Shown: positions 40,697-52,492, counted from the first letter of the stretch. The stretch: DNA of 64,000 bases from Ectobius pallidus (GCA_964059195.1 CAXKWD010000006.1:2162530-2226529), one strand, 5' to 3'. Notes: generated by a model not told the origin, from the letters alone. A program made the numbers and translations.

Positions 40697-41310
40697 CTTT
40701 TATTAAGTGCCAGTATGGTACTTTATGAGATTGTGTTGGGGACGGGAAAATGTCTGTCCGTCTGTCTGTCTCTCCGTGAGCCTGAACGCGCCATAACTCA
40801 AATACATTTTATCGAATTTTCATTAAACTTAGAAAGCGCATTTATGACGTCCATGGGAAGGAGCCAATTGATATTGAACCAAATTGGTTTACCCGTACCG
40901 GAGTAGTGCCCATTTAGTGCCTACTTTATGGTAATATATTACAAAGAATTTATCAAATGGAAATCAGTTATCATGACAACGTATTGTTTTACACTATTCA
41001 TGTGTGGCTTTGGAAATCGCAATACAGTTAGCTATGACAAATAACATATTCCTTCTCAAATGCTTATCAAACTAGACCGTTAAACTGAATTATGTGGCAG
41101 ATGGTAATGTCTTGGACTAGCATTCTGGAGGTCACTGTTTCAAATACCATAGCCGGGTAATTTGACATTTTTTTTTAAATTTATATGTGAGTGTGCGATT
41201 GTCAAGATATCATAAATCTGTATAGTTCTGCTGATTCTGGACGATTTTAATCTGAAAAATAAGTAGACCTTTGTTTTTCCGTAAGCCCTGCTTAATGAAT
41301 AGGCTTAAAT
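40697..41310 (+). repeat. Composite dispersed repeat, plus-strand copy
   Basis: In order: the end ttattaagtgccagtatggt, a gtctgtccgtctgtctgtc tract, one ~140-bp module (atttatgacgtccatggg, accaaattggtt, taccggagtagtg) and a linker (tggtaatatattac, gtattgttttacact). Next comes the tRNA-like block at about 41090-41160 (gatggtaatgtcttggacta...ggtcactgtttcaaatacc), then a tail with gtgagtgtgcgattg and ccgtaagccctgcttaatg. It gives the intact order against which the copy at 55600-57960 can be read. Confidence 0.7.
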
Positions 41311-42899
41311 GGGAAATAAATTTTAAAAATCTTATTTTCTCCATATCATAATAAAATTATAAGAAACAGATTAGAAAAACAGCAACCTTTCATTTTGTTA
41401 CATCAGTTTACCTTATTTCATTTCATTATAATTCGGTATATTATGTATTGTAGGCTATAACTTATTAGTCCTATAATACCTGCTAAAACTTTCATTTGAA
41501 AACTTTCTGAACGATATTTAAAAGTTACTCATTTCATACACAACTTAGGTTGTAGGTCTTGCCTCGGGAATAATGCGACCTCGAATGAGGCTGACTCAAC
41601 TGAATTCTACTTTGGCAGTAGGCCTATAAGCTTCAAATAGTCAAGGTCCTGGAAATGCTCCTCCATATATATTCAGTGTGTTATAAACTCCAGTTAAATA
41701 TAGTTTGTTTGAGATATATGAACCGAAGTACTGTTTGATTAAATTATTACGGTTCGAAAAGCTAATAATGTAGAGGGGGGCCAGAACATATTTTCGGTTC
41801 GATCTCGGCCAATGTCGACGGTAATATTTGCGTTCTTAATTTTTTCAGTCCCACGTCTCAGACTTAGGCCTACAGGCATTTAAAAATAACTCCAGCAACA
41901 CCAAATTCAGGCACACCGGCGACGGTCACAATCAAAAGTAGGAGTACGCCCCCAGTGTTTAATAACTATAACAACCTTCAACCAGATCTTCATTTTAAAG
42001 TAGGAACTGAAATTGTATACGTTTTATGACGACAGTTTTCGCTAGATTAATATTAATTTTGCATTTCATTATGGATGATTACAGAACTATTTAAAGGCAT
42101 TTAATTAATCTGTATGTCTTTAATTGAACTTCCATATTTTTATGTAAAATGTTTGGGGGAATCTGTTAATTTTTAGAATTCTCGAGACTAGGATTCATAA
42201 GTAGGCCTAATGACATCTGCTAATAGCATAATGAGAAGAGGGAGTTGCCGAAAGGCGAGAAAACATAAATTTATTACCTGCATTACAGACCTTTCAGAAG
42301 ACTGTATATATGATACACGTGTCGTATGAATGCAATAGTATCTATACAACTTGAAGAGTCGCTACCCTAATATTATTTGTAAAACCACAAGAGTAAAGTT
42401 ATTCCCGATAAGTCACAAATCTTTGTTGACGGTGCCTATTATAATTACTCAAAACAAGCCGCTCAACAGTGTTGAAGGCTTTCCTCATTCCTGCTTGCGG
42501 TAAGGATGTCCATAAATTTTGTTTTAGGGCAGTGCCTGCCAATCACACAACACAAAAGTTTGGGTTTTCCCTCAAGATGAGCGATTGACAGAATCTATAG
42601 CAATATAATTTGGTATATATAATAAATGGATGTTTATTTTGGTAAATACTTTATTATATTTCATAAATAATAGTTCTACCGGTATAGTGATACGTTTAGC
42701 TAGATTTATCGTATTAAATTATCTCCATTTACTCATCCTATATATTTATTAGCCTATGCATATCATATATAAAATATAATTTTCATCATCATCATCATCA
42801 TAACACGGATAAAGACTCGTCACTATAATCCGAAAGGTTGCAATTTCTATTCCCTATGCGGACGTTGAGATTTTGGATTTTAATTTCCCTAAAACAGTA
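41311..42899. other. No gene recognised
   Basis: AT-rich DNA with three TAGGCCTA words (41619, 41865, 42202) and a short (ATC)n run near 42783-42801. I see no gene. Confidence 0.4.
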
Positions 42900-43106
42900 A
42901 AAGTAAAGTAAAGTGTTCCCTATTACAGGCCATGGAGGCCCAGAGGGTTCCAGGAGGTTGAGGCTCCCAGATTTTTAGACATCGGCACATGAAGGTGGTA
43001 AGGTTGTCAGCCTTACGCACCGGCCGCCTTTACCCCCAGGATTGCTCCTGGTACTCATTTCTGTTAGAGGCTGAGTCGACCCCAGGGCCATAGTGCCACC
43101 AGAAGG
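42900..43106 (-). mobile_element. SINE-B, 5'-truncated, with 17-bp target duplication
   Basis: The ~207-bp body matches the full copy at 48392-48690 (reverse-complement words: aatgagtaccaggagcaatc, ggtaaaggcggccggtgcgt, aaggctgacaaccttaccac). It is flanked by exact 17-bp copies of ATTTCCCTAAAACAGTA (42883-42899 and 43107-43123). The tRNA-like head is missing, as expected of incomplete reverse transcription. The tail reads (acttt)n. Confidence 0.88.
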
Positions 43107-43118
43107 ATTTCCCTAAAA

Positions 43119-43432
43119 CAGTAGAACTCCAATTATGCGAACATCAACTATCCGGATCGCTTTGAGGCCCTATTCAAATGGTTTTTTAGGCAGTAAGCAT
43201 AGGGAAATCCTTTTTCAGGGCCGATTATTTGCCAAAAGCCGACAAAAGCTACAGTTTGTCAGCAATAACAACTGACTCTACTGACCGATATATTCAAGAT
43301 GTGACACTTTTGTAAGTGGAGTACCGTTCAATTTAGTATTATAAGAAATGACCTTTTCCGAGATTTACCCAATTATTCGGTTAACCGGATCGCGTCCGAT
43401 CCAAATTAATCCGGATAAATTGAGTTCTACTG
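43119..43432. mobile_element. Tigger/pogo-like MITE
   Basis: 314 bp with inverted ends: left cagtagaactccaattatgc; right, reversed, cagtagaactcaatttatcc. It is followed by TA at 43433-43434, while the left flank now reads AA. Internal ATCCGGAT words repeat near both ends. The CAGTAGAAC ends resemble pogo/Tigger elements. No transposase. The SINE-B at 42900 inserted across its left tip, because the first five bases of this element lie inside the SINE target duplication. Confidence 0.75.
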
Positions 43433-43440
43433 TACTTTGC

Positions 43441-43535
43441 CACTGGCACTAGGAGCAATTCTGTGTTAAGGAAGGCCGTTGAGTAGGACTGACAACCTTA
43501 ACTTGTTCGTGTTTCGAACGTCTTAAAAATCTTAC
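43441..43535 (+). repeat. Degenerate SINE-B fragment
   Basis: Weak but ordered similarity to the SINE-B body (ggcactaggagcaat, aaggccgttgagtaggactgacaacctta, gtcttaaaaatc). Old and incomplete. Confidence 0.5.
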
Positions 43536-43794
43536 TTTATGTCCTTTACTTCGGAACACTGTTTTACACATAAATTATTATTATTTTTTTAAATTTCAGC
43601 TGTCTTTATACTCCTTTTATACTTTTAGCTTCGAGGCAATATCAGGAGTTCAGGATCTGTGTCTGTACAGTAGGGTGGGCCATGGGACTATTGCTTGTCA
43701 ATTGTTTCTATTGTCGGTGCATTTATTGGAGTAAATTTCAACTGATATTAATTTAAATGAATATGATACTGGATGAAATGGTAAGGAAGATTTA

Positions 43795-43948
43795 CGGTAT
43801 GTAAAAACCAAATTCGGGATTTGCCTTTAAGACTGGGGAAACCATGAAAAAACCCATGTCAAATTGGAAGGCCACGTGATTTGAACCTGGGACCACCCGA
43901 ATGCGAGTCCAAGTCGTTATAATCTCGGCCACCTCGCTCGGTCTAAAT
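43795..43948 (-). mobile_element. tRNA-derived SINE-A
   Basis: On the minus strand it has an A-box-like block (gaggtggccgagattataac), a B-box (ccaggttcaaatcac) and a tail (catggtttccccagtcttaa, ggcaaatcccgaatttgg) that resembles conserved SINE tails in insects. It is not a functional tRNA: the acceptor stem cannot be closed. The same tRNA-like block is built into the composite repeats at 2300, 41100 and 57750. Confidence 0.65.
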
Positions 43949-44509
43949 TAAATATTAATGATTAATCAAATAAAGAAACTCTGCAGGACACACACAATAC
44001 ATTAAGTAATATCACTATTCACTGAAATGTACGGAACTTAAGTAGGCCTAAACTTTTGTTTTCCGCACTTCAGGAATAATTTTCAACTTTGTCAAATTTA
44101 ATCATAATTTTATTGCAGTACAACATTAACGAACATTTATTTACTCATAACTCTGAACTGCAGTAGCTCTCAGTTTTTCCTGCCATAAAAATGACATTAT
44201 TACTTACAGTTTAAGCAAGGCTTTGCTAATTTAAGTAAGGAAATAATTCATCGCTACTGTTGCAAGTGGTTACGAGTAAATAAATAATAAGTTTATCTTG
44301 ATATGTGGTATTAGATAACTTACTTACTTAGCCTACTCAATGGCAATAGACAATTCCTAAGAAAGCTAAAGGAATATTATCTATTTTTTGGAACCCGGAG
44401 GTTCATTGCCGCGCTTGCCTGAACTTGTCATTCAACCCTATTCTGTGCTAACTACATCCAACCATCCCTCGCAAATCCCACTTCCCTCAAATCTGATGTT
44501 GTGGCCAGC
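43949..44509. other. No gene recognised
   Basis: AT-rich DNA with one TAGGCCTA at 44043. Nothing coding. Confidence 0.35.
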
Positions 44510-44950
44510 TACAGATTGCAGATCTGTTGAGCAACTTTGATTGCCGCAACTATCAAACACAACGATTGAGTACAGCCTACTTACGCAAAGTGCAATCTAA
44601 TAATTATCTTAGTATAAGTAGGAATCTAAATATGTACAAAGAGAGTCAGGCAGCAGCCCTGCCTGTGGCACGCCACTCGTCAACCCTTCCCGTGTGTGTG
44701 CTGGTAGCACTGAGTACAACTTATAAATGGTATGAAACTTGTCTATATTATTGTTATATCGATACGAGAAATGAGGGTCATCATAAACTATGTGATTAAA
44801 TATGAATGCTTAAACATATTTCTAACTAACAATATAAATATATTCTACATGTAATTGTTTCTATATGTAATATTATATCATCCATATAGCTCTTATGCCA
44901 TACTTAAAAGTATCACATTAACGAATAAATAAAGATTTTCACCATAACAC
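44510..44950 (+). repeat. Dispersed repeat 'Y', copy 2
   Basis: Homologous to 3862-4345 in the same orientation (agtgcaatctaa, gtaggaatctaaatatgtac, aaagagagtcaggcagcagc, catatagctcttatgcca, and aataaataaagattttcaccata at the 3' end). The 90-codon frame inside is not conserved in the other copy. Confidence 0.65.
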
Positions 44951-46200
44951 TATCCTAACATTGTCCTCCCACCTACGTCTAGGTCTTCAAAGTAGTCTTT
45001 TCCCTTCGGGTCTCCCAGTCAGTATTTTTAGATATGTCTTTCCTCCCTCATATGTGCAACATGTCCAGCCCATTTCATCCTACGTGATTTAATTACTCTT
45101 ACAATATCCGGTGAAGAGTACAGGTCTTGAAGCTCATTGTTGTGCAGTTTCCCAGTCACCATTTTCATCTCTCTTAAGCCCAAATATTTTACTAAGCACC
45201 CTGTTTTCGAACGCTCTCAGATTATGTTCTTCCTGAAGAGTAAGCGGCCATTTCTCACAACCATATAGTACAATCGGCAGGATAATACTGTCTTATAAAA
45301 TTAGATTTTTAGATTACTGCACAGGGACGAAAAGATAAGAGTTTCTGAACTGCATAAGATCAAGCATTTTCTGATTCCAGTCTACACTTTACTTTGCCTT
45401 AATATAATTGTCTCTGTAATTATTGCTCCAAAATATTTTAATTTCTCCACTTGTTCCAACGATTTACCGGCTATTCTAATATTTTGTAGTGCATTATTTT
45501 CACGTTACATCGCCATATATTTAGTTCTTTCTATATTAATTTCGAATCCAACATTCCTGCAGGCATGAAAAAACTTTCTGCAATCCTCTCGATTGTGTTT
45601 ATGACATCGCCCATTAGACAAACATCATCTGCATAAGCTAAATTCAGGTGACTGCCATTTAATTCTAGGCCTACCTTATTTCCTGTATTTTTCTAATTGA
45701 ATTTTCCAAAGCGAAATAAAAAAGTAAAGGCGAAGTGCTTCTCATTGCTTCAAGCCGCTTCTAATAGCAAACCTATCTCATATAAGTTAAATTTTCCTAC
45801 CCTGACTCTGCTTTAGGTTTCATTTAGACACTTTTCATCAGCCTAACTAACTTCTTTGATATATTCATATATTAGACAAAATTTTGTATGATTTGATAAG
45901 AGTGAAATTCCTCTATAGACTACATTCGGCCCCTATCTCCATTTTTATGGATTGGTATAGGCTAATAATAGATTCTTTCCATTCCTTTGGCAATTCCTCC
46001 TTTCTCCAAATCATAAGAATGAATTTACGCATCTCTGAATTTAATCTCTCACCAACTGCCTTAATTAATTCTGCCGGAATTTGGTCAACGCCTAGAGATT
46101 TGTGATTTTTCAGTTTACCTATAGCTGTTTCTACATTTGTTAGCAACCAACGGCTCTGCTGTGAATATTTCATCTTCTAACTTTGGACATCTCCATCTAA
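44951..46200 (-). pseudogene. RTE-like LINE reverse transcriptase remnant, heavily decayed
   Basis: Minus-strand fragments follow the order of a LINE reverse transcriptase: SLGVDQIPAELIKAVGERLNSE and LPKEWKESIISLY (45913-46173), then LAYADDVCLMGD near 45640, and a C-terminal part with broken frames (about 45000-45300). IPAELIKAGGE, LAYADD and related words are familiar from insect RTE-like LINEs. The centre of the reverse transcriptase is largely deleted, and many stops are present. It is 5'-truncated near 46190. Confidence 0.75.
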
Positions 46201-47145
46201 TACATTTAATAATTAATCAAAGAAATTTTGTCACCTATTCAAAATATTGTTCCGACCCGCGATATAGTGCCATCATTGTCCTTAATTATATTTATTCTAA
46301 GTTTAAAACATTTTTGAACTCGTTTATTCCCTTATTCTGCGTAGCAGATAAATAAATAGGTACGTTTTTCCTGTAGAATAAAGTAATGTTTAAGTGTTGT
46401 AAAATCTGCTCTCCAAAATTTTCATAGTAGCCTAAATGTTTCAAAATATTACCAGAAAAAATTAATTTCTTTTTGTACAGTACAGGGTCTTTAATATTAC
46501 TTTACTGTAATTTGTACCACCAAACTTTGGTAAACTTTGAAAGTAACAATATAGGCCTATAATTAAGAAATTCATGCAATTTATATTAAAACTACGTGGG
46601 CGTTAATAAAGATTACGCTTTAATTATTATTGAATAAATTATTTTAAAAATCAAGCAGTTGAATAAATAATTGCGGGCGAAGCAGCGGGCACCAGTTAGT
46701 ACATTGATATTCATTACATTAAAACAGTAATAAATTAATATTCTTTGCATTTGGTTACCTTAGTTCAGAGGGAGAGTTGGGAATTTCCGTAAAATAATTT
46801 CTTTGTTCACAAGCCAAACTGTGGGATAACCTGACACATAATCTTTTCCTTAACTTACTGATTTATTACTAAGTACATATTTACTAAGCTACGTTCGCAC
46901 AGCTTTCGCATGCCGAACGTGAGTTATATTGGATTCAGGATCTCTTAGTAATAAATCTAAGTCCTTTTATCTTGTTAAAAATGTCATTCTCCTCACCCTC
47001 TTCAATCCGCCGGTCTCCTTTAAGAGTATACAGCTGGTAAAGCGGGTTGACCATTCCTTATGTGAATAGAAAAGGATTTTCCCTGAACAAATTAGCAGGT
47101 TATTTTATTATTATTATTATTATGCTTTAAGCATATACAGTAGAG
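46201..47145. other. No gene recognised
   Basis: AT-rich DNA. A GC-richer phrase at about 46673-46700 (gcgggcgaagcagcgggcac followed by cagttagta) recalls the 3' ends of some rolling-circle elements, but the CTRRT end is not intact and no 5' end is visible. TAGGCCTA occurs at 46552. Confidence 0.35.
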
Positions 47146-47147
47146 CC

Positions 47148-47854
47148 TCGGTAATTCGAGCCCCGGTATTTCGAGGTTCCGTGTAATTCGAGCTGGTCTT
47201 AAGAAAATTGAAATTTTCCATAAATCTAGAGTAATATCCCATTTTTATACGGTGTCCGCATGTAAGTTTTACGCACTTCCGAATGTGTTACATTTTGAGC
47301 GTTCATTCAATTTTTCCATGTACAAAAATGCAGGTAAAACTGTCCCACTTGGGTTTTCGTTCATAATACACAGAAAATAACCTTGGTTTCAGACTGCTAA
47401 TGCATTTCTATTACAGATTGACAGGAACCGTAGGTTCGATCTTTCTTTGTTGGGACCTCGTGTTAATCAATAATTGTACAGTGCATGCCATCCTTTCAGA
47501 AAAGAATATTGTATTGTTACAGTAATCCCTACTCAGCGACAATGGTAATCTAAGTGTTTTCCTAGTAGCGCCGCATTCCCGTTCCACTCCATTAAGGGTC
47601 AGACAATGACTTAATCCTTAAAGGATGCCGATGTAGCAAATTGGAAATGTTTGACAATATATACATACAGGCGTAACACAGGTATATAGGCCTACTATAT
47701 TGTTTATTTATTTATTATTTAAACCATTATTGTGCTCATTAAACATTTATTTGCGATTTACCCATTGATTTAGTGATATTTCCGTATAATCCGAGTTTTT
47801 TGTAATTCGAGGTAGCCTCAGCCCCAATTAGCTCGAATTATCGGGGTTCTACTG
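47148..47854. mobile_element. Tigger/pogo-like MITE, 707 bp
   Basis: It is flanked by TA (47146-47147 and 47855-47856). The ends are inverted for about 24 bp: left cagtagagcctcggtaattc; right, reversed, cagtagaaccccgataattc. Inside each end the word (g)taattcgag or a close variant is repeated two or three times, as subterminal transposase-binding repeats would be. No transposase frame. Pogo/Tigger affiliation is inferred from the ends and the TA target. Confidence 0.82.
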
Positions 47855-47856
47855 TA

Positions 47857-48391
47857 CATAGAATGCAATCGATTTCGTCCTAAATACAGTCAACCAACAA
47901 AGATACCATATCCATAATTGAAGAAAATGTAATAAGGCAATCGATTAATCCCACAAGAAAATAGGCCTACTCAATTTACAAAAACATAATTGATATTTGG
48001 AGAATATATAAATCAATTTAAATTACAAACAAATTTAAGGGACACGAGGATAATATAATAGAGTAAATGTGTTTAAATGATAACACTGTCAGTTCCCAAG
48101 AATTTACTAAAACTATAGAATGGATTGACTATTAACCACTCATAGCGACATATTTATCACTGAACTGTGGAGATTGTTAAATAATTTCAATCCTGTTACT
48201 CAATAGGCCTAACTACTTTCCGTCTTGATTTGTCTACAGAAGGGAATCTGGGAAATGTTTTCATGGCGAGTGTTAACTTATATCCAGTTTTCCTTACCTT
48301 ATAATCATTGTAACTTATTTTTATAAAGATTAGAAGTAAGTAAATATAGACTATAAATTAATTACTGTAGGCCTACTAATATTCATTGGGG
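47857..48391. other. No gene recognised
   Basis: AT-rich DNA with TAGGCCTA at 47962, 48204 and 48368. No coding region. Confidence 0.35.
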
Positions 48392-48690
48392 TACGCCGTA
48401 GCGTAGAGGCGCTGAACTACGAACCGGAAGGTAACGGGTTCGATCACCGATGAGGTCGTTGGATTTTTTCAACTTGCCTAATCCATCTGGTGTCACTATG
48501 ACCCTGGGGACGACTCAGCCTTTAACAGAAATGAGTGCCACAAGCAATCCAAGGGGTAAAGGCGGCCGGTGCGTAAGGCTGACAACGTGACCACTTTCGT
48601 GCGCCGAATGTCTAAAATCTGAAAGCCTCAATCTTCTGGAACTCTCTTGGCCTCCATGTCCTGTATAGGGATCACTTTACACTTTTAGTG
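48392..48690 (+). mobile_element. SINE-B, full-length tRNA-derived copy
   Basis: The head has an A-box (cgtagcgtagaggcgc) and a B-box (gggttcgatcacc). The body then runs aggtcgttggatttttt, ccctggggacgactcagcc, ggtaaaggcggccggtgcg and cctccatgtcctgtataggg, with a 3' end of the type actttacactttta. It identifies the truncated copies at 42900, 58190 and 62762 as one family. RNA polymerase III transcription is expected for a SINE but not shown. Confidence 0.85.
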
Positions 48691-48999
48691 TTACTCATTA
48701 AATAAATATATATTCCCCTGCCTTAATATTACATCATGTATGTATTAGTAGATCTATCGTGTGACAGTTAAACTACAAACTACAAACGGAAGACTAGTTA
48801 AAAGCCAACGTAAGACGAGCTGTTATAATGTCAAAAAGTTCGTTTACAAAGGCTCCCAAATGGTGACAGATTGATTTCAGATTGAATTTAATTCCTATAC
48901 GGCTGCTTTAAGCCTGAAATATACGTTAGCGATCCATAGGCCTACACGTAATTAATATTATTTGCCCGTGTATACGAGTAAGAATTAAGGTTAGGCCTA
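48691..48999. other. No gene recognised
   Basis: AT-rich DNA with TAGGCCTA at 48937 and 48992. Nothing coding. Confidence 0.35.
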
Positions 49000-49150
49000 A
49001 GTATCAAACTTCAGATCTTTGTTCTCACGCAAGCCCTGCTTAATGTATCGATCTGGAGTAAAACTCGGAAATGGATTGTATAAAAATAACATATTTTCTG
49101 CACAGGCCTATCATAATTGCAATGATCACTGATTAAACAAAAGCATTTTG
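49000..49150 (+). repeat. Fragment of the composite repeat tail
   Basis: Contains gcaagccctgcttaatg and tcataattgcaatgatcactgattaa, which match the tail region of the composite family (near 41285, 57950, and, reversed, near 3055 and 58770). Confidence 0.5.
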
Positions 49151-50260
49151 GCACTTGCTCGCGCTTATTAATTCAAAGGCTTATTGTTTTTAAATCATTT
49201 ATTAAAGAAGAAAGTAATTAAATATTTTTATTAACCTAGGCATAGTTTTTACATAAATTGTAAGAATTACGTAATTACATTTTTAATTACATGATTATAC
49301 GTAGTAAAGAAATAAAGCAAATCATAGGTTCATGAACCACGTCCCTACAGCGGGAGAGGTTAAACTAAGAAAAGGAGAAAAAGAGATCCTTGAACTTTAC
49401 CCTTATATGCAAATCATTCATAAACAATTATTAAATTGATTGTAATTGAAATAAAAGCTAAAATCTGGCGTTGAAGTGCAATTCACGATTAGAGGGCGCA
49501 GTGCGGGGGAAAAAAGGACCTCAGGTTCGAGTTCACTGGCTGAAGAAACCTCCACATAGTGAGTTTCGTCCAAATTGATCGATATTTTCCCATTTAGGCA
49601 TGCGTTCATAATGCCCTTCCGTCCACTTATGTTACTGCATGCCGTAACTTTATAATTTATAAACAAATAAATCAAGCAAAGAGGGCTAACAAACTCCATG
49701 TGTCATGTTAAAAAAATATATTTGCGAAATGCCTTCCTTTTCAAATTGATATGGTAAACGAGCAAGGTCATGAACTTTACAATTGAAATAGTATCAGCAA
49801 AAACTGGTACTTTGGTTCCCAATTAATTTTCACCCGCTTAAAGTTTACAGGAGCATCTAATTATTGTGCATGTGTCTATTTGAAAATGGTCTCCGATTTG
49901 CTACATTTGTGGATTGGTTTTTGGTGTAAGTGCACATTACGTGTATAATCTAATAAAATCCGAACCCATTTTTTTTTTGTTCTGAAAAACCACTGAAATC
50001 GTTCAGGAACTTCCACAGAATTTTTTGACACCTCACACAGCTTTGCATTTGCCATGAAGGTTTAAAAAACAATAATTAAAGTCCTGATTTCCCCTTAATT
50101 TCTACCAGGCTAATTAATGACTAAACCCACATGTATCTTTGGAGCAGTACCAACCTGACAGCTAGTAACACACTGAAGTTACACAAACTTGACTGGAAGC
50201 TTTCGTTTTCTATACTTTCTGGTCAAGATAAGCAATAGGAACTTTCCAAATGATCAGTTA
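49151..50260. other. No gene recognised
   Basis: AT-rich DNA. A 93-codon minus-strand frame (49418-49699) shows no recognisable motif, and I do not call it a gene. Confidence 0.35.
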
Positions 50261-50262
50261 TA

Positions 50263-51851
50263 CATAGTGCTTGAAAAAATGCATACACAATTTGAACTGT
50301 CATAATTTATTTCCCGTTCTACAAGGTTAAATTTCTGGAAATGGAAAGCTTAAAGTTCAATTTGAAAAGTAAATGACTTTCTAATGAATATGTGATTAAT
50401 GTTCAAAATGGTGGCATTCAGCATCAATACAGTACAATTCTGAGTACGAGTCACACTGATTCCGTACATCGTACCAAAGTGTGCTATGAGGTTTCTGCGC
50501 ACACCGCTTGAATCTCAATTCAAAGTATCTCTAGGTGTATGCATGACTGATTGACTCATTGGGACTTTCCGCTTTGAAGGTAAAGTTGTTGTATCCTGGG
50601 AATGGTCGGTTTAGGGCCTCCTCTCAATACAACACTGGATCTATAGAAAGTCGAGCGGCTGTCCTACCTTTATGTGGGAGTAGGTTCTCAGTTAATTTAT
50701 GCTTAAAGCGATTCCAACAGCACTTAATCTCCACAATTATGATTTATTAGTCTGATGTACTACAACTGTCTTGCACAGTGCCTACTGTGATTATGCTACT
50801 TGGATAATCAGACTATCCCAATAGTAATTAATAGTGTATAATTACTGTACTTATCTTGCAAATCTCCGCACAGCGTGTGCAGCTTGCTAATGTAGCGTGT
50901 TCTTACGACTAACTTCCATAGCCGGACCAAAGGGCGTGATGTCTCTCTCAGAGCGTTGCGCGTCAAATGATGATAAGGGAAAAAATGAAAGTATCTTATA
51001 AGTTATAGGGGCGTCTGATTTCCATTGAGCAGGATCACTGACAAAATAGAGTAGAAAGTCACAGTGGGAGATTCCATGAAAACTTGTGACTTTCATGTGA
51101 CTATATGTATGCTTTTACTTGTTTACACATCCTGGTCGCCGGAGAGGCTGTTTAATTTCGTCATCAGCATCCTGTTTCAGTGTTGCTTTCAATAAACTCT
51201 AATTAATGCTAACTTCTTTATAATTTTATAATATAAAATTATTTCTAATGACCTATTATATCCTATTACACCTTATTAACCTGTGCATTTACCTGCACCT
51301 GTGCATTTACCTGCATATCCAACAAAGTAACTGGAAAAAATTACCTAACAATGCTTGCTCATTCCATATTCCCTGCCTTTTGTGCCTTATATGGTAATGA
51401 CAAGTTTTATTTCCAACAAGATGGCGCCCCACCGCACTATCATACGGACATACAAGCATAACTGGATCAAAATTTGCCAGGCCAGTGGATAGGACGCCAA
51501 GGGCCAATCGAGTTTCCTCCAGACCATACGTCGCTGGATTTCTTCTTAAGGGCAATCAGTCATAGTCACATCTAGACACACTTTGGAATGAGATTCAAGG
51601 CGTGTGCTATGAAATCTCATTGGATACTTTGGTACGATGTACGGAATCAGTGGTGAGTCGTACTTAGAAATGTATTGGTGCTGAAGGCCACCATCTTGAA
51701 CATTAGAATCTTTGGACATTAATCACATTTTCATCAGAAAGTCATTTATTTTTCAAATTGGACTTTAAGCTTTCCATTTCCAGAAATATAACCTTGTAGA
51801 AGGGAAAATAGATGCCTCTTAAAAGTGTGTATACATTTTTGAAGCACTCTG
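50263..51851 (+). mobile_element. Tc1/mariner-type transposon with long terminal inverted repeats
   Basis: The first and last ~150 bp are reverse complements with scattered differences. Left words: catagtgcttgaaaa, cttctacaaggttaaatttc (variant) and tggaaatggaaagcttaaag. The right end, reversed, gives cagagtgcttcaaaa, cttctacaaggttatatttc and the same aaatggaaagctt block. TA flanks both sides (50261-50262 and 51852-51853). The interior holds the C-terminal half of a DDE transposase. The left two thirds show no transposase homology that I can see, so the coding region was rearranged or replaced. Confidence 0.85.
51399..51710 (+). pseudogene. Tc1/mariner-like transposase, C-terminal catalytic remnant
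   Basis: The frame reads YFQQDGAPPHYHTDIQA, a stop, then LPGQWIGRQGPIEFPPDHTS and LDFFL. After a frame break come CYEISLDTLVRCTESV and, at the end, RKCIGAEGHHLEH (with a stop in place of the first R partner). The QDGAPPHY block carries the second catalytic aspartate, and the PxxxPDxxxLDFFLW-type block carries the third acidic residue in this group. In-frame stops and a small deletion after LDFFL make it inactive. Confidence 0.82.
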
Positions 51852-52034
51852 TATTAAGCTAAGAGCGCTGGGGTTACACAAATTCGAACAGAAGCTTAAT
51901 TTTATGTAATACAGTACATGTAGGAGATTAATCATGTTGGAGTAGCGTATGAAATAACTCATATTTGCTTCGTTTTTTAATGAAGTGGAATAGCTAAACT
52001 CTTCGAATATTAATTCGTGATCAGTTAACATTAA

Positions 52035-52255
52035 GCTGTCCGCCAAATTGGGCTAGTCGGTAGCACGCCTGAGTTCCACTCCGGCGGTCCAGGTTCGATT
52101 CAGCAGTGAAAAATTCCTTTCCCGCCTTCGGGACTGCTTGATTGTGTTGAGTTTATGTTTAAGTGTATGCAAGGGGACTGGCGCACCCCGGAAATAAATT
52201 TGACGGAAATATCCCCTTAAAGGATCTCCAGGAGGCGTTTTCGTGATCCGGTAAG
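52035..52255 (+). mobile_element. tRNA-derived SINE-C
   Basis: The A-box-like tgggctagtcggtagcacg is followed, about 35 bp later, by the B-box ggtccaggttcgattc. The body has gcaaggggactggcgcaccc and ccttaaaggatctccaggag. It is a single copy in this window. The head resembles a tRNA but has no proper acceptor pairing or CCA context. Confidence 0.65.
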
Positions 52256-52425
52256 ACTACTAATAGGCTACTATTAAACTAGGAGAAATTCGAATTGAAA
52301 CTCGGTTTGATATAATATTTGCTTTAGAAAAAGCAGTGTTCAATTGCTGTTTTACTTCATGATTGAATGAACAGGTAACAGAGAAACGTTTCTAATAGGC
52401 CTATTACTCAATAAATTCTTTCTTA

Positions 52426-52434
52426 ACATTATTA

Positions 52435-52491
<57 letters not shown>

Positions 52492-52492
52492 G
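52426..52492 (+). repeat. (ATT)n microsatellite
   Basis: About 20 uninterrupted trinucleotide units of tta/att, ending at agtattatat. Confidence 0.95.
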
